Shown one piece after another: positions 7,369-16,500 of a DNA stretch of 43,724 nt. Positions within the stretch are counted from its first letter, which is position 1, and every line of letters starts with the position of its first letter. The DNA comes from Gammaproteobacteria bacterium (lineage in GTDB: Bacteria; Pseudomonadota; Gammaproteobacteria; SZUA-152). A program made the translations under genes and the position numbers. The notes under the pieces are model-generated. The model was not told the DNA's origin and did not search any database. It saw only the letters and a program-made list of their open reading frames with translations. The stretch spans positions 1-43,724 of the forward strand of contig JAJRWE010000163.1 of assembly GCA_024276955.1 (NCBI GenBank). Reading direction: 5' to 3'.

Positions 7369-8022
7369 CTATCGCATCCCCAGCTTTTCTTCGATTGCCG
7401 CCAAAACCACTTCACTGGGACCTGCCGCATCGACATTCAGCAGCAGGTCTTCATTTTCATAGAAGCCAATGAGTGGTGTGGTCTTTTCATTATAAGTTTC
7501 CAGCCGATGCGAGATGGCCTCTGCGGTCTCATCATCACGCTGGATAACCGGACTGCCACATTTGTCACAGATACCTGCCTGTTTGGGGGGATTGCTTTTG
7601 ACATTGTAAATTGCCTGGCAATCAGCATTGGAGCAGGTGCGGCGAGTGGTCAGGCGCTCCAGGATCACCTCACGCTCAAGATTGAAATTGACCGCCATAT
7701 CCAGTTCGATACCCAGCTTTTCCAGCAGACTCTTGAGCGCTTCGGCCTGGGGAATCGTGCGCGGAAAACCATCCAGCAAAAAGCCCTTCTCACAATCCGG
7801 CTCCTGGAGACGCTGCGCCATAATGTCCATGATGAGATCATCCGGCACAAGGTCACCCGATTTCATCAGAGACTCTATCTGCTTGCCCAGCTTGCTACCT
7901 GCTGCCACGGCGCCGCGGAGAATGTCACCGGTGGAAATCTGCACCGAACCATCCAGTTCAGTCAACAGTTTTGCCACTGTGCCCTTACCAGCACCCGGGG
8001 CGCCTAAAAGTATCAATTTCAC
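7369..8022 (-). CDS. adk: Adenylate kinase
   Basis: Catalyses AMP + ATP to 2 ADP in the cytoplasm. At 217 aa it is a long-form enzyme. The P-loop is GAPGAGKGT (residues 7-15), the AMP site includes STGDILR, and the DGFPRT motif is present. The LID (about 122-160) contains four cysteines (CSNADC and CDKC), the zinc-binding type. The E. coli enzyme lacks these cysteines, so the lid here is probably zinc stabilised. The start ATG is preceded by AAAAGAGGTAACTTAAG, which serves as the ribosome site. The receiver/HlyD fusion gene ends 67 bases upstream on the same strand, and a strong terminator follows adk. Confidence 0.97.
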   Translation of the reverse strand: MKLILLGAPGAGKGTVAKLLTELDGSVQISTGDILRGAVAAGSKLGKQIESLMKSGDLVPDDLIMDIMAQRLQEPDCEKGFLLDGFPRTIPQAEALKSLLEKLGIELDMAVNFNLEREVILERLTTRRTCSNADCQAIYNVKSNPPKQAGICDKCGSPVIQRDDETAEAISHRLETYNEKTTPLIGFYENEDLLLNVDAAGPSEVVLAAIEEKLGMR

Positions 8023-8080
8023 TTAAGTTACCTCTTTTTTATCGTTAGAACAGAATGGCACAAGTTCAACTCAAACCTCC

Positions 8081-8107
8081 TGACAGTGATCAATCACTGT
8101 TGTCAGA
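8081..8107. other. Hairpin across the end of the receiver/HlyD gene
   Basis: CTGACAGTGATCAATCACTG followed by TTGTCAG forms an inverted repeat overlapping the stop codon region. No T run follows on the minus strand, so it may be an RNA stabiliser or a weak attenuator between this gene and adk. Confidence 0.35.
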
Positions 8108-9787
8108 TTGATAAACCCTGTCGCCATCGCGCAGAAAGAGGCCGCGTGGCAGGATAATTTTTTCACGCCCTCCCAGACCCTGACGGATCTCGGCCATGGC
8201 AAAATCTTCGATACCGGTGATCACGGGCTTCATGCGTACCTGCCCATCCTGCAGCACGGCCAAATACATCTGGCCCTCACGGTTCAACAGGGCCTCAAAG
8301 GGCACCTTGATGGCATGGGGGTTCCAGGCGGTACGAATCTCCGCATCCACTGCCTGACCCAGACGCAGATCAGGCGCCTGAGCACCGAGGCTGATAAATA
8401 CCTTTACCGGATGGGTATTCGCTTCCTGCTCCGTCACAGCACCCAGGCGGATGACCGTCTCCTGCCATTCCAGGCCCGGGAAGGCATCACTGGTGATCAA
8501 CACCGCTTGGCCCACCAGAATACGGCTGCTGTTGTCGGCAGCATCCACATGCGCTTCAATTTCACGCTGTGCCTCGCTGGCAAGCACATGCCGGCTGACG
8601 ATGTGCCCGGGCACCACGATGGACTGGTAAATCTCTCCCGTCTCAGGGAAGGTGGTCTGCACCGCCAATCCTTTGCTGAAATAAAACTGCCCGCCCTTGA
8701 AGGCGGCAAAACCCAGTGCCGCCAATACCATCACAACCAGCAAGGTACGACCGGAAAACAGCCTCTGCAGCCGGCTTGGTGGGCGCGACGGCAACCCATC
8801 AAAGGCGAACGAGTCGATATCATAGAGGCTATCGTCTGTGTCCCGATGGATGCCTTGGCGGTCGCGATGCTTGCGGCCCGGAGGCTGCTCGGGATCGATG
8901 ATAATCTCCACCTCACCCTCATATTCTATGGATTCATCACTCCCACTGCCGGATTCGGTGGAATCTGATACATTCCTTCGGAATCTGTCTTCCTCATCCG
9001 GCGCGGGCGTCTCCGCCGCGGCTTCCGGGCCCGCATCAGTCACTGGCTCAGGCGCCTGTGTGGGGCAGGGCTGTGTAATAGGCTGTGCGCAGCTGGCCAC
9101 GGCCCGCTCTATCATGCTCAGTGGCTCGGCTTCAGGCTCCTTGGTTACCGGCTCCGTAGATACAATATTTCCGCTGGACGGTTGCGCCTCCGCCCTCTCC
9201 AGCGGTGGATTTTCCGCCGGGACATCCGCCACCTGTAACACTGGAATGATCTTTTTGTCTTTAGCAGCGGGAGCCGGGGCCACCTGGATCGACGTCACCA
9301 GCGGAACATCCACTGGCTCACTGCTGCTGGCTCGTGACACAGCCTCTGTGGATTCGTGCCCCTCAAACAGTAGACGGCGGATGTGACCATCCAGCGCCCC
9401 GGCATCGACCGGCTTGGTCATCACCTGATTGGCGCCGGCATCATAGACCTTGACCAGCACCTCAGCATCGGTAGAGCCGGTAATGACGATAATAGGCAAT
9501 TGACTGAGCCTGGGCTGCCCACTCTGACGCAGGGTGCGGATCAGGTCATCACCGTCCATCCCTGTGGAGGATACTTTGAGATCGGTGAGCAACAAATCGT
9601 AGTCACCCTGAATCAGGGCGACAACGGCGGGTTCGGCAGACTGAAAATAGTCTACCTGGTAGCCACTGGGCTCCAGCATACGGCGCATGACAAAGGCGGC
9701 GGTGCGGCTGTCATCGACATAGCACAAACGTGCGGGAGGCTTTTTCGCCTCTGGTGGGTGAGTGGAGAGCTTCTCACTCATGACCAT
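8090..9787 (-). CDS. Receiver domain / single TM / HlyD-like periplasmic domain fusion
   Basis: A 565-aa protein with an unusual domain order. Residues 20-140 form a receiver domain with the acidic pair Asp25-Asp26, phosphoacceptor Asp69 (LLLTDLK), Thr/Ser at VITGS and Lys in MTKPVD, all intact. Residues 150-340 are a long linker rich in Pro, Glu, Ala and Ser. A single transmembrane helix lies at about 347-364 (LLVVMVLAALGFAAF). The remaining ~200 residues resemble the beta-barrel and membrane-proximal parts of HlyD-type adaptors (VPGHIVSRHVLASEAQ, LRLGQAVDAEI, IKVPFEALLN), without the long coiled-coil hairpin. This would link cytoplasmic phosphorylation to a periplasmic structure. No partner pump is adjacent. 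The ribosome site is weak, and the start could equally be 9781. Confidence 0.75.
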   Translation of the reverse strand: MVMSEKLSTHPPEAKKPPARLCYVDDSRTAAFVMRRMLEPSGYQVDYFQSAEPAVVALIQGDYDLLLTDLKVSSTGMDGDDLIRTLRQSGQPRLSQLPIIVITGSTDAEVLVKVYDAGANQVMTKPVDAGALDGHIRRLLFEGHESTEAVSRASSSEPVDVPLVTSIQVAPAPAAKDKKIIPVLQVADVPAENPPLERAEAQPSSGNIVSTEPVTKEPEAEPLSMIERAVASCAQPITQPCPTQAPEPVTDAGPEAAAETPAPDEEDRFRRNVSDSTESGSGSDESIEYEGEVEIIIDPEQPPGRKHRDRQGIHRDTDDSLYDIDSFAFDGLPSRPPSRLQRLFSGRTLLVVMVLAALGFAAFKGGQFYFSKGLAVQTTFPETGEIYQSIVVPGHIVSRHVLASEAQREIEAHVDAADNSSRILVGQAVLITSDAFPGLEWQETVIRLGAVTEQEANTHPVKVFISLGAQAPDLRLGQAVDAEIRTAWNPHAIKVPFEALLNREGQMYLAVLQDGQVRMKPVITGIEDFAMAEIRQGLGGREKIILPRGLFLRDGDRVYQSDNSD

Positions 9788-10150
9788 TATTACTCATGGA
9801 AAACAAACTCTGAAACGATTTCAACGGACGCGTGGCACTTTTCCCGTGACTGTCTGCCGTCTTCGGGGGTTCCATTTATTGCTGACGGCCTCTTACTTGT
9901 TTACGGCCTCTGCGGGGCGAAGAAATAGACGCGCCTATTATTATCTGTGCTGTGCCCATGCCCTGTTTCAGCAACTTGTTTTCAGCAAACCGCGAGGCAG
10001 CTCCCGGCATCACTGCCACTATAAGATTACCCGCCAGCTAAGTAAACTCGCCCCCGGTTGCGACAGCTCGTCGTTTGATGCAACATAGCCGGACAATAAT
10101 AAGACCGGCGGCGCTCGCAGGCATCAATTCTTTGATTGAGAGGAGTGGTT
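9788..10150. other. Intergenic region without a recognisable gene
   Basis: The 363 bases between the divergent receiver/HlyD gene and the 37-aa membrane peptide gene hold no convincing ORF. A possible frame of 108 codons (9762-10088) overlaps the coding start of the neighbour and has no family resemblance or ribosome site. The region probably contains promoters for both flanking genes; none is clear. Confidence 0.5.
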
Positions 10151-10264
10151 ATGATTGACTTGCTGACCTATATGGTAGGAACTGTCGCGGCTATAGGCTT
10201 CGCCCTGCTGGTATATCTTGTCTTCCAGATCTACAGTTCGGACACCTACACCCGCGAAGACTGA
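10151..10264 (+). CDS. 37-aa single-pass membrane peptide
   Basis: A short ORF with a strong ribosome site (GAGAGGAG, about six bases before ATG). The product has one hydrophobic helix (YMVGTVAAIGFALLVYLVFQ, residues 7-26) and a polar C-terminus SSDTYTRED. Size and layout resemble accessory peptides of membrane complexes, but I recognise no family. It is isolated: its left neighbour is divergent and the right neighbour convergent, and a shared bidirectional terminator lies 65 bases after the stop. The ribosome site plus terminator make a real gene likely. Confidence 0.65.
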   Translation: MIDLLTYMVGTVAAIGFALLVYLVFQIYSSDTYTRED

Positions 10265-10328
10265 TCGCCTTGTCTGGCGCATTTTCAGGCGCAACAGGGC
10301 TGTCAAAATGATGGTTAACACCCCCTAC

Positions 10329-10369
10329 AAATCGGCGCCTCAGGCAAGCGGCCTGCAGGCGCCGATTTT
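10329..10369. terminator. Bidirectional terminator
   Basis: AAATCGGCGCC (10329-10339) pairs with GGCGCCGATTTT (10358-10369), leaving an 18-base loop that itself has a GC stem. T runs lie on both sides, so it serves the 37-aa gene on + and the sensor kinase gene (stop at 10402) on -. Confidence 0.8.
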
Positions 10370-10401
10370 ATCTCGGCCGCAGTGACAGCCAGGAAAGAGT
10401 A

Positions 10402-11775
10402 CTACCCCTTCGGCCCAGCCGGCAACCAAACGTGCACCGCCGCACCACCCAGTTCACTTTCACCAATCTCCAGCGTTCCGCCATACAACTGTACGATATC
10501 CCGTACGATAGAGAGGCCTATGCCATGTCCGGCAATATCCGAATCGGCCCGACGACCGCGCTGCATGACATAGCGCACCATTTCGGAAGGAATGCCGGGG
10601 CCATCATCCTCGACATGGATAAACAGATCCATTTCACCATTGCGCGGCCCGGCCTCGGCGCGAGCCCGCACATGCACCTTTCCCCGACACCATTTAAAGG
10701 CGTTGTCGGTGAGGTTGCCTACAATCTCCATCAGGTCGCCCTCATCACCGGCAAACTCCAGATCGGACTGCAACTCAGCCACCGTTTGCACCCCCTTGTC
10801 GGCATAAACTTTGTGTAGACCGGCCAATACTTTCTCCACAATACCCTGTACAGCGATAGGCGCAGACAATACCGTCCAGCCCGAGGTCGCGGCACGCCGC
10901 AACTGATAACCCGTGAGCTGATTCATACGCTCCACCTGTTCCAGCACGACGTGGGGCAGATCGGTTTTACCGTCACGGTTTTCCGCTGCACTCTGCAGGA
11001 TCGCGAGGGGCGTTTTGAGGCTGTGAGCGAGGTCGCCGAGGGTTCGCCGGTAACGCTCCAGATGCTCTTGCTGATGGGAGAGCAGACCATTAATGTTACT
11101 GGTCAGTGTCTGCAATTCGAGCGGATAACGCCCTTTCAAACGTGTCTGCGTACCCTCTTCGATGGCGCGCAATTCATCGGCGGCATGCTTTAACGGCAAC
11201 AGCCCCCAGCGCAGGATGCCCCACTGAACCGCCAGCAGTAGCAGCGCCACGCCCCCCAGCGTCCCCCACAGGCTGCCTCGGAAGGCCGCGATCCGGGCAT
11301 CGAATTCGGTCATGTCCTGCGCCACACTGAAGGTATAGTCTTGTCCGGGATCGGGGGAATCACTCCACACCACACCGTAACTAAACAGGTAAAGCCGGTG
11401 ACCATCAGGCAAGGTAATCTGCCGGCTGCTCTGGGCCAGGCGGGGGAGGTTCTTTGCAAAAGGGATCGACATACCCTGTATGGATTCCGAGCGCCACAAC
11501 CATTCTCCATCATTGCTGGAGACCTCGCCAAAGAGACCGGATTCCGGATCGTAAAAACGTGTATCCGGCAATTCCTTATCCATGATGAGACGCCCGTTAT
11601 CACCCATCTCGGCCGCGGAAATCAGGGCATAGACATGGCCGAACATGCGCTCTTCCATGTCCTGTTCAATGCTGTCGTGATAGATTTTTTCGAGGGTAAT
11701 CTCGGCCAGCCCAAAGAAACTGAAGAGCACCGCACTGGCCGCAATCAGCACGCGGGTATTCAGGGAAAGGGGCAT
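10402..11775 (-). CDS. PhoQ-like sensor histidine kinase
   Basis: A 457-aa membrane kinase. The N-terminal TM helix is about residues 7-25, the periplasmic sensor region about 26-165, and the second TM about 170-190 (LWGTLGGVALLLLAVQW). A HAMP-like linker follows. The HisKA box is GDLAHSLKTPLAILQ, with His as phosphoacceptor. The ATPase domain has N (NLTDNAFKW), G1 (DDGPGIP) and G2 (GHGIGLSIV) motifs. The YRRTLGDLAHSLKTPLA signature is typical of the PhoQ group. Its start overlaps the regulator stop in TGATG, indicating translational coupling. The ligand is not known; enterobacterial PhoQ senses Mg2+, acid and peptides, which cannot be assumed here. Confidence 0.9.
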   Translation of the reverse strand: MPLSLNTRVLIAASAVLFSFFGLAEITLEKIYHDSIEQDMEERMFGHVYALISAAEMGDNGRLIMDKELPDTRFYDPESGLFGEVSSNDGEWLWRSESIQGMSIPFAKNLPRLAQSSRQITLPDGHRLYLFSYGVVWSDSPDPGQDYTFSVAQDMTEFDARIAAFRGSLWGTLGGVALLLLAVQWGILRWGLLPLKHAADELRAIEEGTQTRLKGRYPLELQTLTSNINGLLSHQQEHLERYRRTLGDLAHSLKTPLAILQSAAENRDGKTDLPHVVLEQVERMNQLTGYQLRRAATSGWTVLSAPIAVQGIVEKVLAGLHKVYADKGVQTVAELQSDLEFAGDEGDLMEIVGNLTDNAFKWCRGKVHVRARAEAGPRNGEMDLFIHVEDDGPGIPSEMVRYVMQRGRRADSDIAGHGIGLSIVRDIVQLYGGTLEIGESELGGAAVHVWLPAGPKG

Positions 11776-12470
11776 CAGGTGCTGCGGTTCTCAGTGGTCG
11801 GTGTCAGGGCAAACCGATAGCCCCGGCCACGCAGGGTTTCTATGACGTTCAGGACGCCGTCAGGATCGAGCTTACGGCGCAAACGGCCAATTAAGACCTC
11901 GATGACATTGCTGTCACGGTCGAAGTCCTGATCATAGATGTGTTCAGTGAGCTCGGACTTGGACACGACCTGACCCGCGCGCAATACCAAATATTCCAGC
12001 ACCCGATACTCATAGGCGGTCAGTTCGATGGACTTTTCATCGACAATCACCTGCTGAGTGCCAATGTCAACATGCAGCGAACCGAAAATCAGCTCTGACT
12101 GGGTCCAGCCGGCCGACCTGCGCATGAGTGCTTTGAGACGCGCCAGCAATTCCTCCATGTGGAAAGGCTTGACCAAATAGTCATCACCGCCGGCTTCGAG
12201 GCCTTCGACCTTATCCTGCCAACGATCCCGGGCAGTAAGAATCAGGATCGGAAATGCCTTGCCTTCACTGCGCAAATGGCGAATCAGATCGATGCCGGAC
12301 AGCTTGGGCAGACCCAGATCCACCACGCCCACATCAATGGGATACTCGCGCCCCAGGTATTGCCCCTCCTCACCATCGGCTGCCTGATCCACAACGAAGC
12401 CTTCTTGCCGCAAACGGGTGGCGAGTTCTTCGCGCAACCGCAGTTCGTCTTCAACAACCAAGACACGCAT
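11775..12470 (-). CDS. PhoP-like OmpR-family response regulator
   Basis: A 231-aa DNA-binding regulator. The receiver domain (1-118) has acidic residues VVEDE, the phosphoacceptor in VGVVDLGLP and Lys in YLVKPFH. The C-terminal winged helix (about 130-225) ends GRLRRKLDPDGVLNVIETLRGRGYRF, as in OmpR/PhoB proteins. The PVDVGVVDLGLPKLSG-type sequence and pairing with a PhoQ-like kinase support a PhoP assignment. One GGTTTA half-site resembling a PhoP box occurs upstream on the minus strand (12520-12525 complement), but the second half is poor. Confidence 0.9.
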   Translation of the reverse strand: MRVLVVEDELRLREELATRLRQEGFVVDQAADGEEGQYLGREYPIDVGVVDLGLPKLSGIDLIRHLRSEGKAFPILILTARDRWQDKVEGLEAGGDDYLVKPFHMEELLARLKALMRRSAGWTQSELIFGSLHVDIGTQQVIVDEKSIELTAYEYRVLEYLVLRAGQVVSKSELTEHIYDQDFDRDSNVIEVLIGRLRRKLDPDGVLNVIETLRGRGYRFALTPTTENRST

Positions 12471-12657
12471 AGTACTAAATCTCTTGAGGGACCGCCGGAT
12501 AGGCAGGAATGAAAATCACTAAACCTGAAAGGTGGTAACGCACCTTTGCTAGATTAGCGCCATTGCATTGAAATGCAAAGAGGAAATGTCATCCGGGTGG
12601 ACTGCCACCCGTCTGACACGGGACGTACGTTCAAACGTGATCAGATATGGGACCGGC

Positions 12658-12678
12658 GCCCAGGGGGTCTGGGGCGCC
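12658..12678. other. GC-rich hairpin after the cytochrome c gene
   Basis: GGCGCCC pairs with GGGGCGCC around an AGGGGGTCT loop, 27 bases after the cytochrome stop. There is no T run on the minus strand, so termination is uncertain. The surrounding 12471-12704 gap also contains a small GGGTGG/CCACCC hairpin near 12595-12610 and no ORF. Confidence 0.4.
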
Positions 12679-12704
12679 ATTTCCTTGTCCCGCGCAAAAC
12701 AACA

Positions 12705-13013
12705 TTAAAGGGTTAAAATGTAATCGACCAGCTTGTCGATATTGGCATCGGAAACACGCGGTGAGTACGGAGGCATGGGAGCAGAACCCCAGACGCCCTT
12801 ACCGCCCTTCTTGATCTTGACGGCCAGCTTGGCCCTGGCATCGGCATCGTCCTTGTATTTGGCGGCAACCTCTTTCCAGGACGGGCCGACGATCTTTTTA
12901 TCGACGCTGTGGCAAGCCATGCAACCGCTCTTTTTGGCCAAGGCCAGATCAGCCATTGCGGAACCCGAGATGACCATGGAAACCAAACCCAATGCGATCA
13001 AAACCTTTTTCAT
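12705..13013 (-). CDS. Small class I c-type cytochrome (c551/c552-like)
   Basis: A 102-aa periplasmic electron carrier. The signal peptide is residues 1-21 (KKVLIALGLVSMVISGSAMA). The mature part has a haem-attachment CMACH motif at about residues 31-35, and an APMPPYSPRVSD loop whose Met is the probable axial ligand, followed by the C-terminal helix DKLVDYILTL. Size and layout match the c551/c552 group that donates electrons to terminal oxidases or reductases. The ribosome site GGAGGGTAAGTA precedes ATG. Expressed alone or with the peptidase gene 85 bases upstream. Confidence 0.93.
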   Translation of the reverse strand: MKKVLIALGLVSMVISGSAMADLALAKKSGCMACHSVDKKIVGPSWKEVAAKYKDDADARAKLAVKIKKGGKGVWGSAPMPPYSPRVSDANIDKLVDYILTL

Positions 13014-13098
13014 TACTTACCCTCCACAGGCAAAATTTCCACAATACCGCGAAGGTACTCCGCAAAAACTGAACACGCACTGAACACGACTAAATTAC

Positions 13099-14262
13099 TC
13101 AGGTATAACCTTTAAATCGCCGCGTGTTCTTGCGCAAGCGTGCCTGAGTCCCGGCCCAGGGCGCCTGCCATGCCAAGCCTGGACGCATCAATCCACGGCA
13201 CAGACGCAGCAACCCGCCGATATCATCACCGTGGACAAATTCAGGCGCCGGACCCTGTGCCTTGGGGCAATCCATGCCACCATCGAAGCCTTGATTGTGA
13301 TAGTTGCCCAGTGGCAGGGTCAGGCCGATGGTGGGAATACCCCAGGCCGTGGCGGCGGTTGCCTCACAGGAGCCACCATCCATGATGCGTCGCTGGTGCC
13401 TGTCCGGCAGCAGCCTTTCCGCCAAATCCGAGAGCAGGCGCAGGCCGCCCGGGTCGAAGGTTGTACGCCGATCTCCCAGGCGCACTACCGGCCCCTTGCC
13501 GATGCGCGCACCGGGCCGTGTCCGCGAGGCCTCCAGGCTGACACACACCAATGGGCGGCGTCGCTCATCCAGCCAGCCCAGGTCGAAGTGCCGCACGGCA
13601 CCGACAAAGCCCACTTCCTCCGCCCGCGTCAGCAGGCCCAGAAAGGGTGGCCGGCTGGCCTTGCCGCGTTTAAACAGATCGATGGCCGTAGAGACAATTG
13701 CAAATACCCCGGCCAGATCATCGACAGCGCGGGCATAAATGCGCTTGCCGCTACGCCAGTAAGGCGAACGGAATTGCAGGCCCCCGAACAACTGTCTTGC
13801 CGGCAGGTGGCGCGCCAGTTCACTGTTAAACTGAACCACGGCACTGTCCATCGCCCATCCCTGCTTGAGCAGCTTGACCTTTCTCAGCCGTCCCTCTCCC
13901 AGCACCCTCTCCCCGTCAGACAGCCAGACCTCGGCCCCGGCCACATGCTTGACAGGCGAGCCCCCCAGCCATTTCACAGCGAGGCGCTTTTCATCGAGCC
14001 AACGCACGCCGTGAAAGCCCGGGTGGTCCATGTGGGCAATGAACAGGCGCACCGGCTGTTCGGATCTTTCCCGCAGCAGGCGGCGATAGGCGGCGCGTGA
14101 ACCAACACCGACGATCAGATTGCCCGCTGGATCCTCGAAACAGGGCACGCCAGCATGCTGCAGGTGGGTGGTGACACAGCGCAGCACATGCACCTCCCGG
14201 AAGGGGGCGGTGGGCTGGGAGAGAATATCCTTGAGAAGTTGCTGGCGGGTGGTGGTCAGCAT
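13099..14262 (-). CDS. M42/M20-like zinc metallopeptidase
   Basis: A 387-aa hydrolase of the M42 (glutamyl aminopeptidase-like) clan. Metal and catalytic motifs in order: FIAHMDHPG (about residue 95), ARAVDDLAGV (about 182), TRAEEVGFVGA (about 213, with the catalytic Glu pair), VSLEASR (about 240), MDGGSCEA (about 300) and the final histidine in LGNYHNQG (about 327). It is predicted to be a cytosolic aminopeptidase with two metal ions. It starts 12 bases after the bactofilin stop and lacks a clear ribosome site, so it is probably translated by coupling. Substrate unknown. Confidence 0.85.
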   Translation of the reverse strand: MLTTTRQQLLKDILSQPTAPFREVHVLRCVTTHLQHAGVPCFEDPAGNLIVGVGSRAAYRRLLRERSEQPVRLFIAHMDHPGFHGVRWLDEKRLAVKWLGGSPVKHVAGAEVWLSDGERVLGEGRLRKVKLLKQGWAMDSAVVQFNSELARHLPARQLFGGLQFRSPYWRSGKRIYARAVDDLAGVFAIVSTAIDLFKRGKASRPPFLGLLTRAEEVGFVGAVRHFDLGWLDERRRPLVCVSLEASRTRPGARIGKGPVVRLGDRRTTFDPGGLRLLSDLAERLLPDRHQRRIMDGGSCEATAATAWGIPTIGLTLPLGNYHNQGFDGGMDCPKAQGPAPEFVHGDDIGGLLRLCRGLMRPGLAWQAPWAGTQARLRKNTRRFKGYT

Positions 14263-14274
14263 AAAGAGGAAGGG

Positions 14275-14697
14275 TTAATCCACAGGCTCCGCATCACGCC
14301 GATCGGCAAAGCGGGTCACATCGCCCATCTGTAGTTCGCCGTCGTGAACGGCACCTTCGGCAATGGCGATGACCCGGCTGGTGAGCTTGCCGCGGATGCG
14401 CGCCGTGGAGATGATTTCTATCTTCTCGCGCGCCACCAGACTCCCCTCCACCTGCCCGGCAATGAGCACATTGTTGGCGACGATATCACCGACCCAACGA
14501 CCGCCTTCAGCGATCACCAGGGTGCCATCGATGTCACAGTCACCCTCGATGCACCCATAGACGATGCAGTGACCCGCCCCGCCCAGGGCGCCCGTGAAAT
14601 GCGCTTCGGGACCAATGCTGGTAGCAAAGCCCTCGACCCGGTCAAGAATCCTGCGTCCCTTGGCCTTGCCCAGGTTGATGGCTGGTTCTTTACTCAC
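14275..14697 (-). CDS. Bactofilin
   Basis: A 140-aa cytoskeletal protein of the bactofilin (DUF583) family, which forms filaments that scaffold cell-wall or polarity proteins. It shows the regular beta-helix rhythm with glycine turns (GCIEGDCDIDGTLVIAEGG, GDIVANNVLIAGQVEGSL, RIRGKLTSRVIAIAEGAVHDGE). The start is GTG at 14697. The gene sits 30 bases after fabB and 12 bases before the peptidase gene, in one apparent minus-strand operon fabA-fabB-bactofilin-peptidase. Confidence 0.9.
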   Translation of the reverse strand: MSKEPAINLGKAKGRRILDRVEGFATSIGPEAHFTGALGGAGHCIVYGCIEGDCDIDGTLVIAEGGRWVGDIVANNVLIAGQVEGSLVAREKIEIISTARIRGKLTSRVIAIAEGAVHDGELQMGDVTRFADRRDAEPVD

Positions 14698-14727
14698 AAC
14701 TGAATCACACGCATTCCGAATACACCG

Positions 14728-15942
14728 CTACTTGTGACGCTGGAAAACGAGACAGGCGTTGGTGCCGCCAAAGCCGAAGCTATTGGACATCACCGTGTCG
14801 AGGCCGGCATTGTCGATACGCTCGCGGGCGATGGGGAAATCGGCGGCGGCCGGGTCGATCTCTTCGATGTTCGCCGAGGCGGCAACGAAATCATTTTCCA
14901 TCATCAATATGGCGTAGATGGCCTCGTTGACACCCGCCGCACCCAGGGCGTGGCCGGTCAGCGATTTGGTGGAATTGATGTGTGGCACGTCGTCACCGAA
15001 CACCTCGCGCAGCGCGCCCAGCTCCTTGGTGTCACCCACCGGCGTGCTGGTGCCATGGGCATTGATATAGTCGACCTTGCCATCGACCGTGGCCAGCGCC
15101 TGCTGCATACAGCGCACCGCCCCCTCGCCAGAAGGCTGCACCATATCGTGACCATCACAGGTCGCGCCATAGCCCACCAGCTCGGCATAAATCTTCGCGC
15201 CGCGTGCCTTGGCGTGCTCCAGCTCTTCCAGCACCAGCAGACCACCGCCACCGGCGATCACGAAGCCATCACGATTGGCGTCGAAGGCGCGTGAGGCCTT
15301 GTCCGGGGTATCATTGTACTTGGATGACATGGCGCCCATGGCGTCAAACAGCACGGACTGGCTCCAGTGCAGCTCCTCGCCGCCGCCGGCAAAGACGATG
15401 TCCTGCTTGCCCAGCTGGATCAGTTCCATACCGTTGCCGATGCAGTGCGCGCTGGTGGAACAGGCGGAGCTGATGGAATAGCTCACACCCTTGATCTTGA
15501 AGGCGGTGCCCAGGCAGGCGGAGGTCGTGCTCCCCATGGTGCGCGGTACCATGAACGGCCCGACCTTGCGCACGCCTTTGGAGCGCAGCAAATCGGCGGC
15601 CAGCACCACGTTTTCGTTGGAGGCGCCGCCGGAACCCACCACCAGACCACTGCGAGGATTGGATATCAGCTCCTCGTTCAGACCGGCATCTTTGACGGCC
15701 TGCGCCATGGCGAGATAATTGAACGCCGCAGCATCACCCATGAAGCGGCGCAGCTTACGGTCGATGAGTTCCTCGGTGTTCAGGCGCACCGGGCCGTGAA
15801 TCTGGCTGCGAAAACCAAGATCGGCATATTCCTGACTGAATTCGATGCCGGAACGCCCTTCACGCAGTGAGTCCAATACTTCCTGCTTATTATTTCCGAT
15901 GCTGGATACGATGCCCAGTCCGGTGATTACAACGCGTCTCAC
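14728..15942 (-). CDS. fabB: 3-oxoacyl-ACP synthase I (FabB)
   Basis: This condensing enzyme elongates unsaturated fatty acids after FabA. At 404 aa it has the usual length. The nucleophile Cys is in [12 protein letters not shown] (about residue 160), the two histidines are in [11 protein letters not shown] (about 295) and TGHALGAAG (about 330), and the C-terminal motif is [14 protein letters not shown]. The start is GTG 15942 with AGGAAAG ahead. It follows fabA by 18 bases, the standard FabA-FabB pairing of anaerobic-type unsaturated fatty acid synthesis in Gammaproteobacteria. Confidence 0.97.
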   Translation of the reverse strand: MRRVVITGLGIVSSIGNNKQEVLDSLREGRSGIEFSQEYADLGFRSQIHGPVRLNTEELIDRKLRRFMGDAAAFNYLAMAQAVKDAGLNEELISNPRSGLVVGSGGASNENVVLAADLLRSKGVRKVGPFMVPRTMGSTTSACLGTAFKIKGVSYSISSACSTSAHCIGNGMELIQLGKQDIVFAGGGEELHWSQSVLFDAMGAMSSKYNDTPDKASRAFDANRDGFVIAGGGGLLVLEELEHAKARGAKIYAELVGYGATCDGHDMVQPSGEGAVRCMQQALATVDGKVDYINAHGTSTPVGDTKELGALREVFGDDVPHINSTKSLTGHALGAAGVNEAIYAILMMENDFVAASANIEEIDPAAADFPIARERIDNAGLDTVMSNSFGFGGTNACLVFQRHK

Positions 15943-15960
15943 AATGCTTTCCTCGCTTCC

Positions 15961-16500
15961 TCAGAAATTTTCAGTGGAAGTAAACAGGCCGACCCGCAGG
16001 TCCTTTGCAGAATAGATTTCCCGGCCATCGACTTCCATTACCGCATCGGCAATGCCCATCACCAGTTTACGCATAATGACGCGCTTCATATTGATGCGAT
16101 AGGTCACCATTTTGTTGGCTGGCGTCACCTGTCCAGTAAATTTTACCTCACCGGCGCCGAGTGCCCGCCCACGTCCAGGGCCACCACTCCAGCCGAGGAA
16201 GAAACCCACCAGCTGCCACATGGCATCGATACCCAGACATCCGGGCATCACCGGATCACCCTCGAAGTGGCACTCGAAAAACCACAGGTCTGGCGTGATA
16301 TCCAGCTCGGCGATGATTTCGCCCTTGCCATAAGTACCACCGGTATCGGCGATACGGGCGATACGATCACACATCAGCATAGGCGGCAACGGCAGCTGGG
16401 CATTGCCTTCACCAAATAGCTCACCCCGGCCGCAGCTGAGCAATTCCTCGCGGGAATAACTGCCTTGTCTGGGTGAAATTTCAGTTTCGATTGACGACAT
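15961..16500 (-). CDS. fabA: 3-hydroxydecanoyl-ACP dehydratase/isomerase (FabA)
   Basis: It dehydrates 3-hydroxydecanoyl-ACP and isomerises the double bond, the branch point to unsaturated fatty acids. Product of 179 aa. Diagnostic segments are [28 protein letters not shown], the catalytic His in [18 protein letters not shown] with the following Asp in GIDAMWQL, and [12 protein letters not shown] placed the start at ATG 16500 (MSSIETEIS), preceded by GGGGA. A longer reading frame continues upstream to 16632 but adds sequence unlike FabA. Confidence 0.96.
   Translation of the reverse strand: MSSIETEISPRQGSYSREELLSCGRGELFGEGNAQLPLPPMLMCDRIARIADTGGTYGKGEIIAELDITPDLWFFECHFEGDPVMPGCLGIDAMWQLVGFFLGWSGGPGRGRALGAGEVKFTGQVTPANKMVTYRINMKRVIMRKLVMGIADAVMEVDGREIYSAKDLRVGLFTSTENF

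Noticed and set aside
9762-10088. 108-codon plus-strand frame between the receiver/HlyD gene and the 37-aa gene
   Set aside because: Overlaps the start of a real gene on the other strand, has no ribosome site and no protein-like composition.
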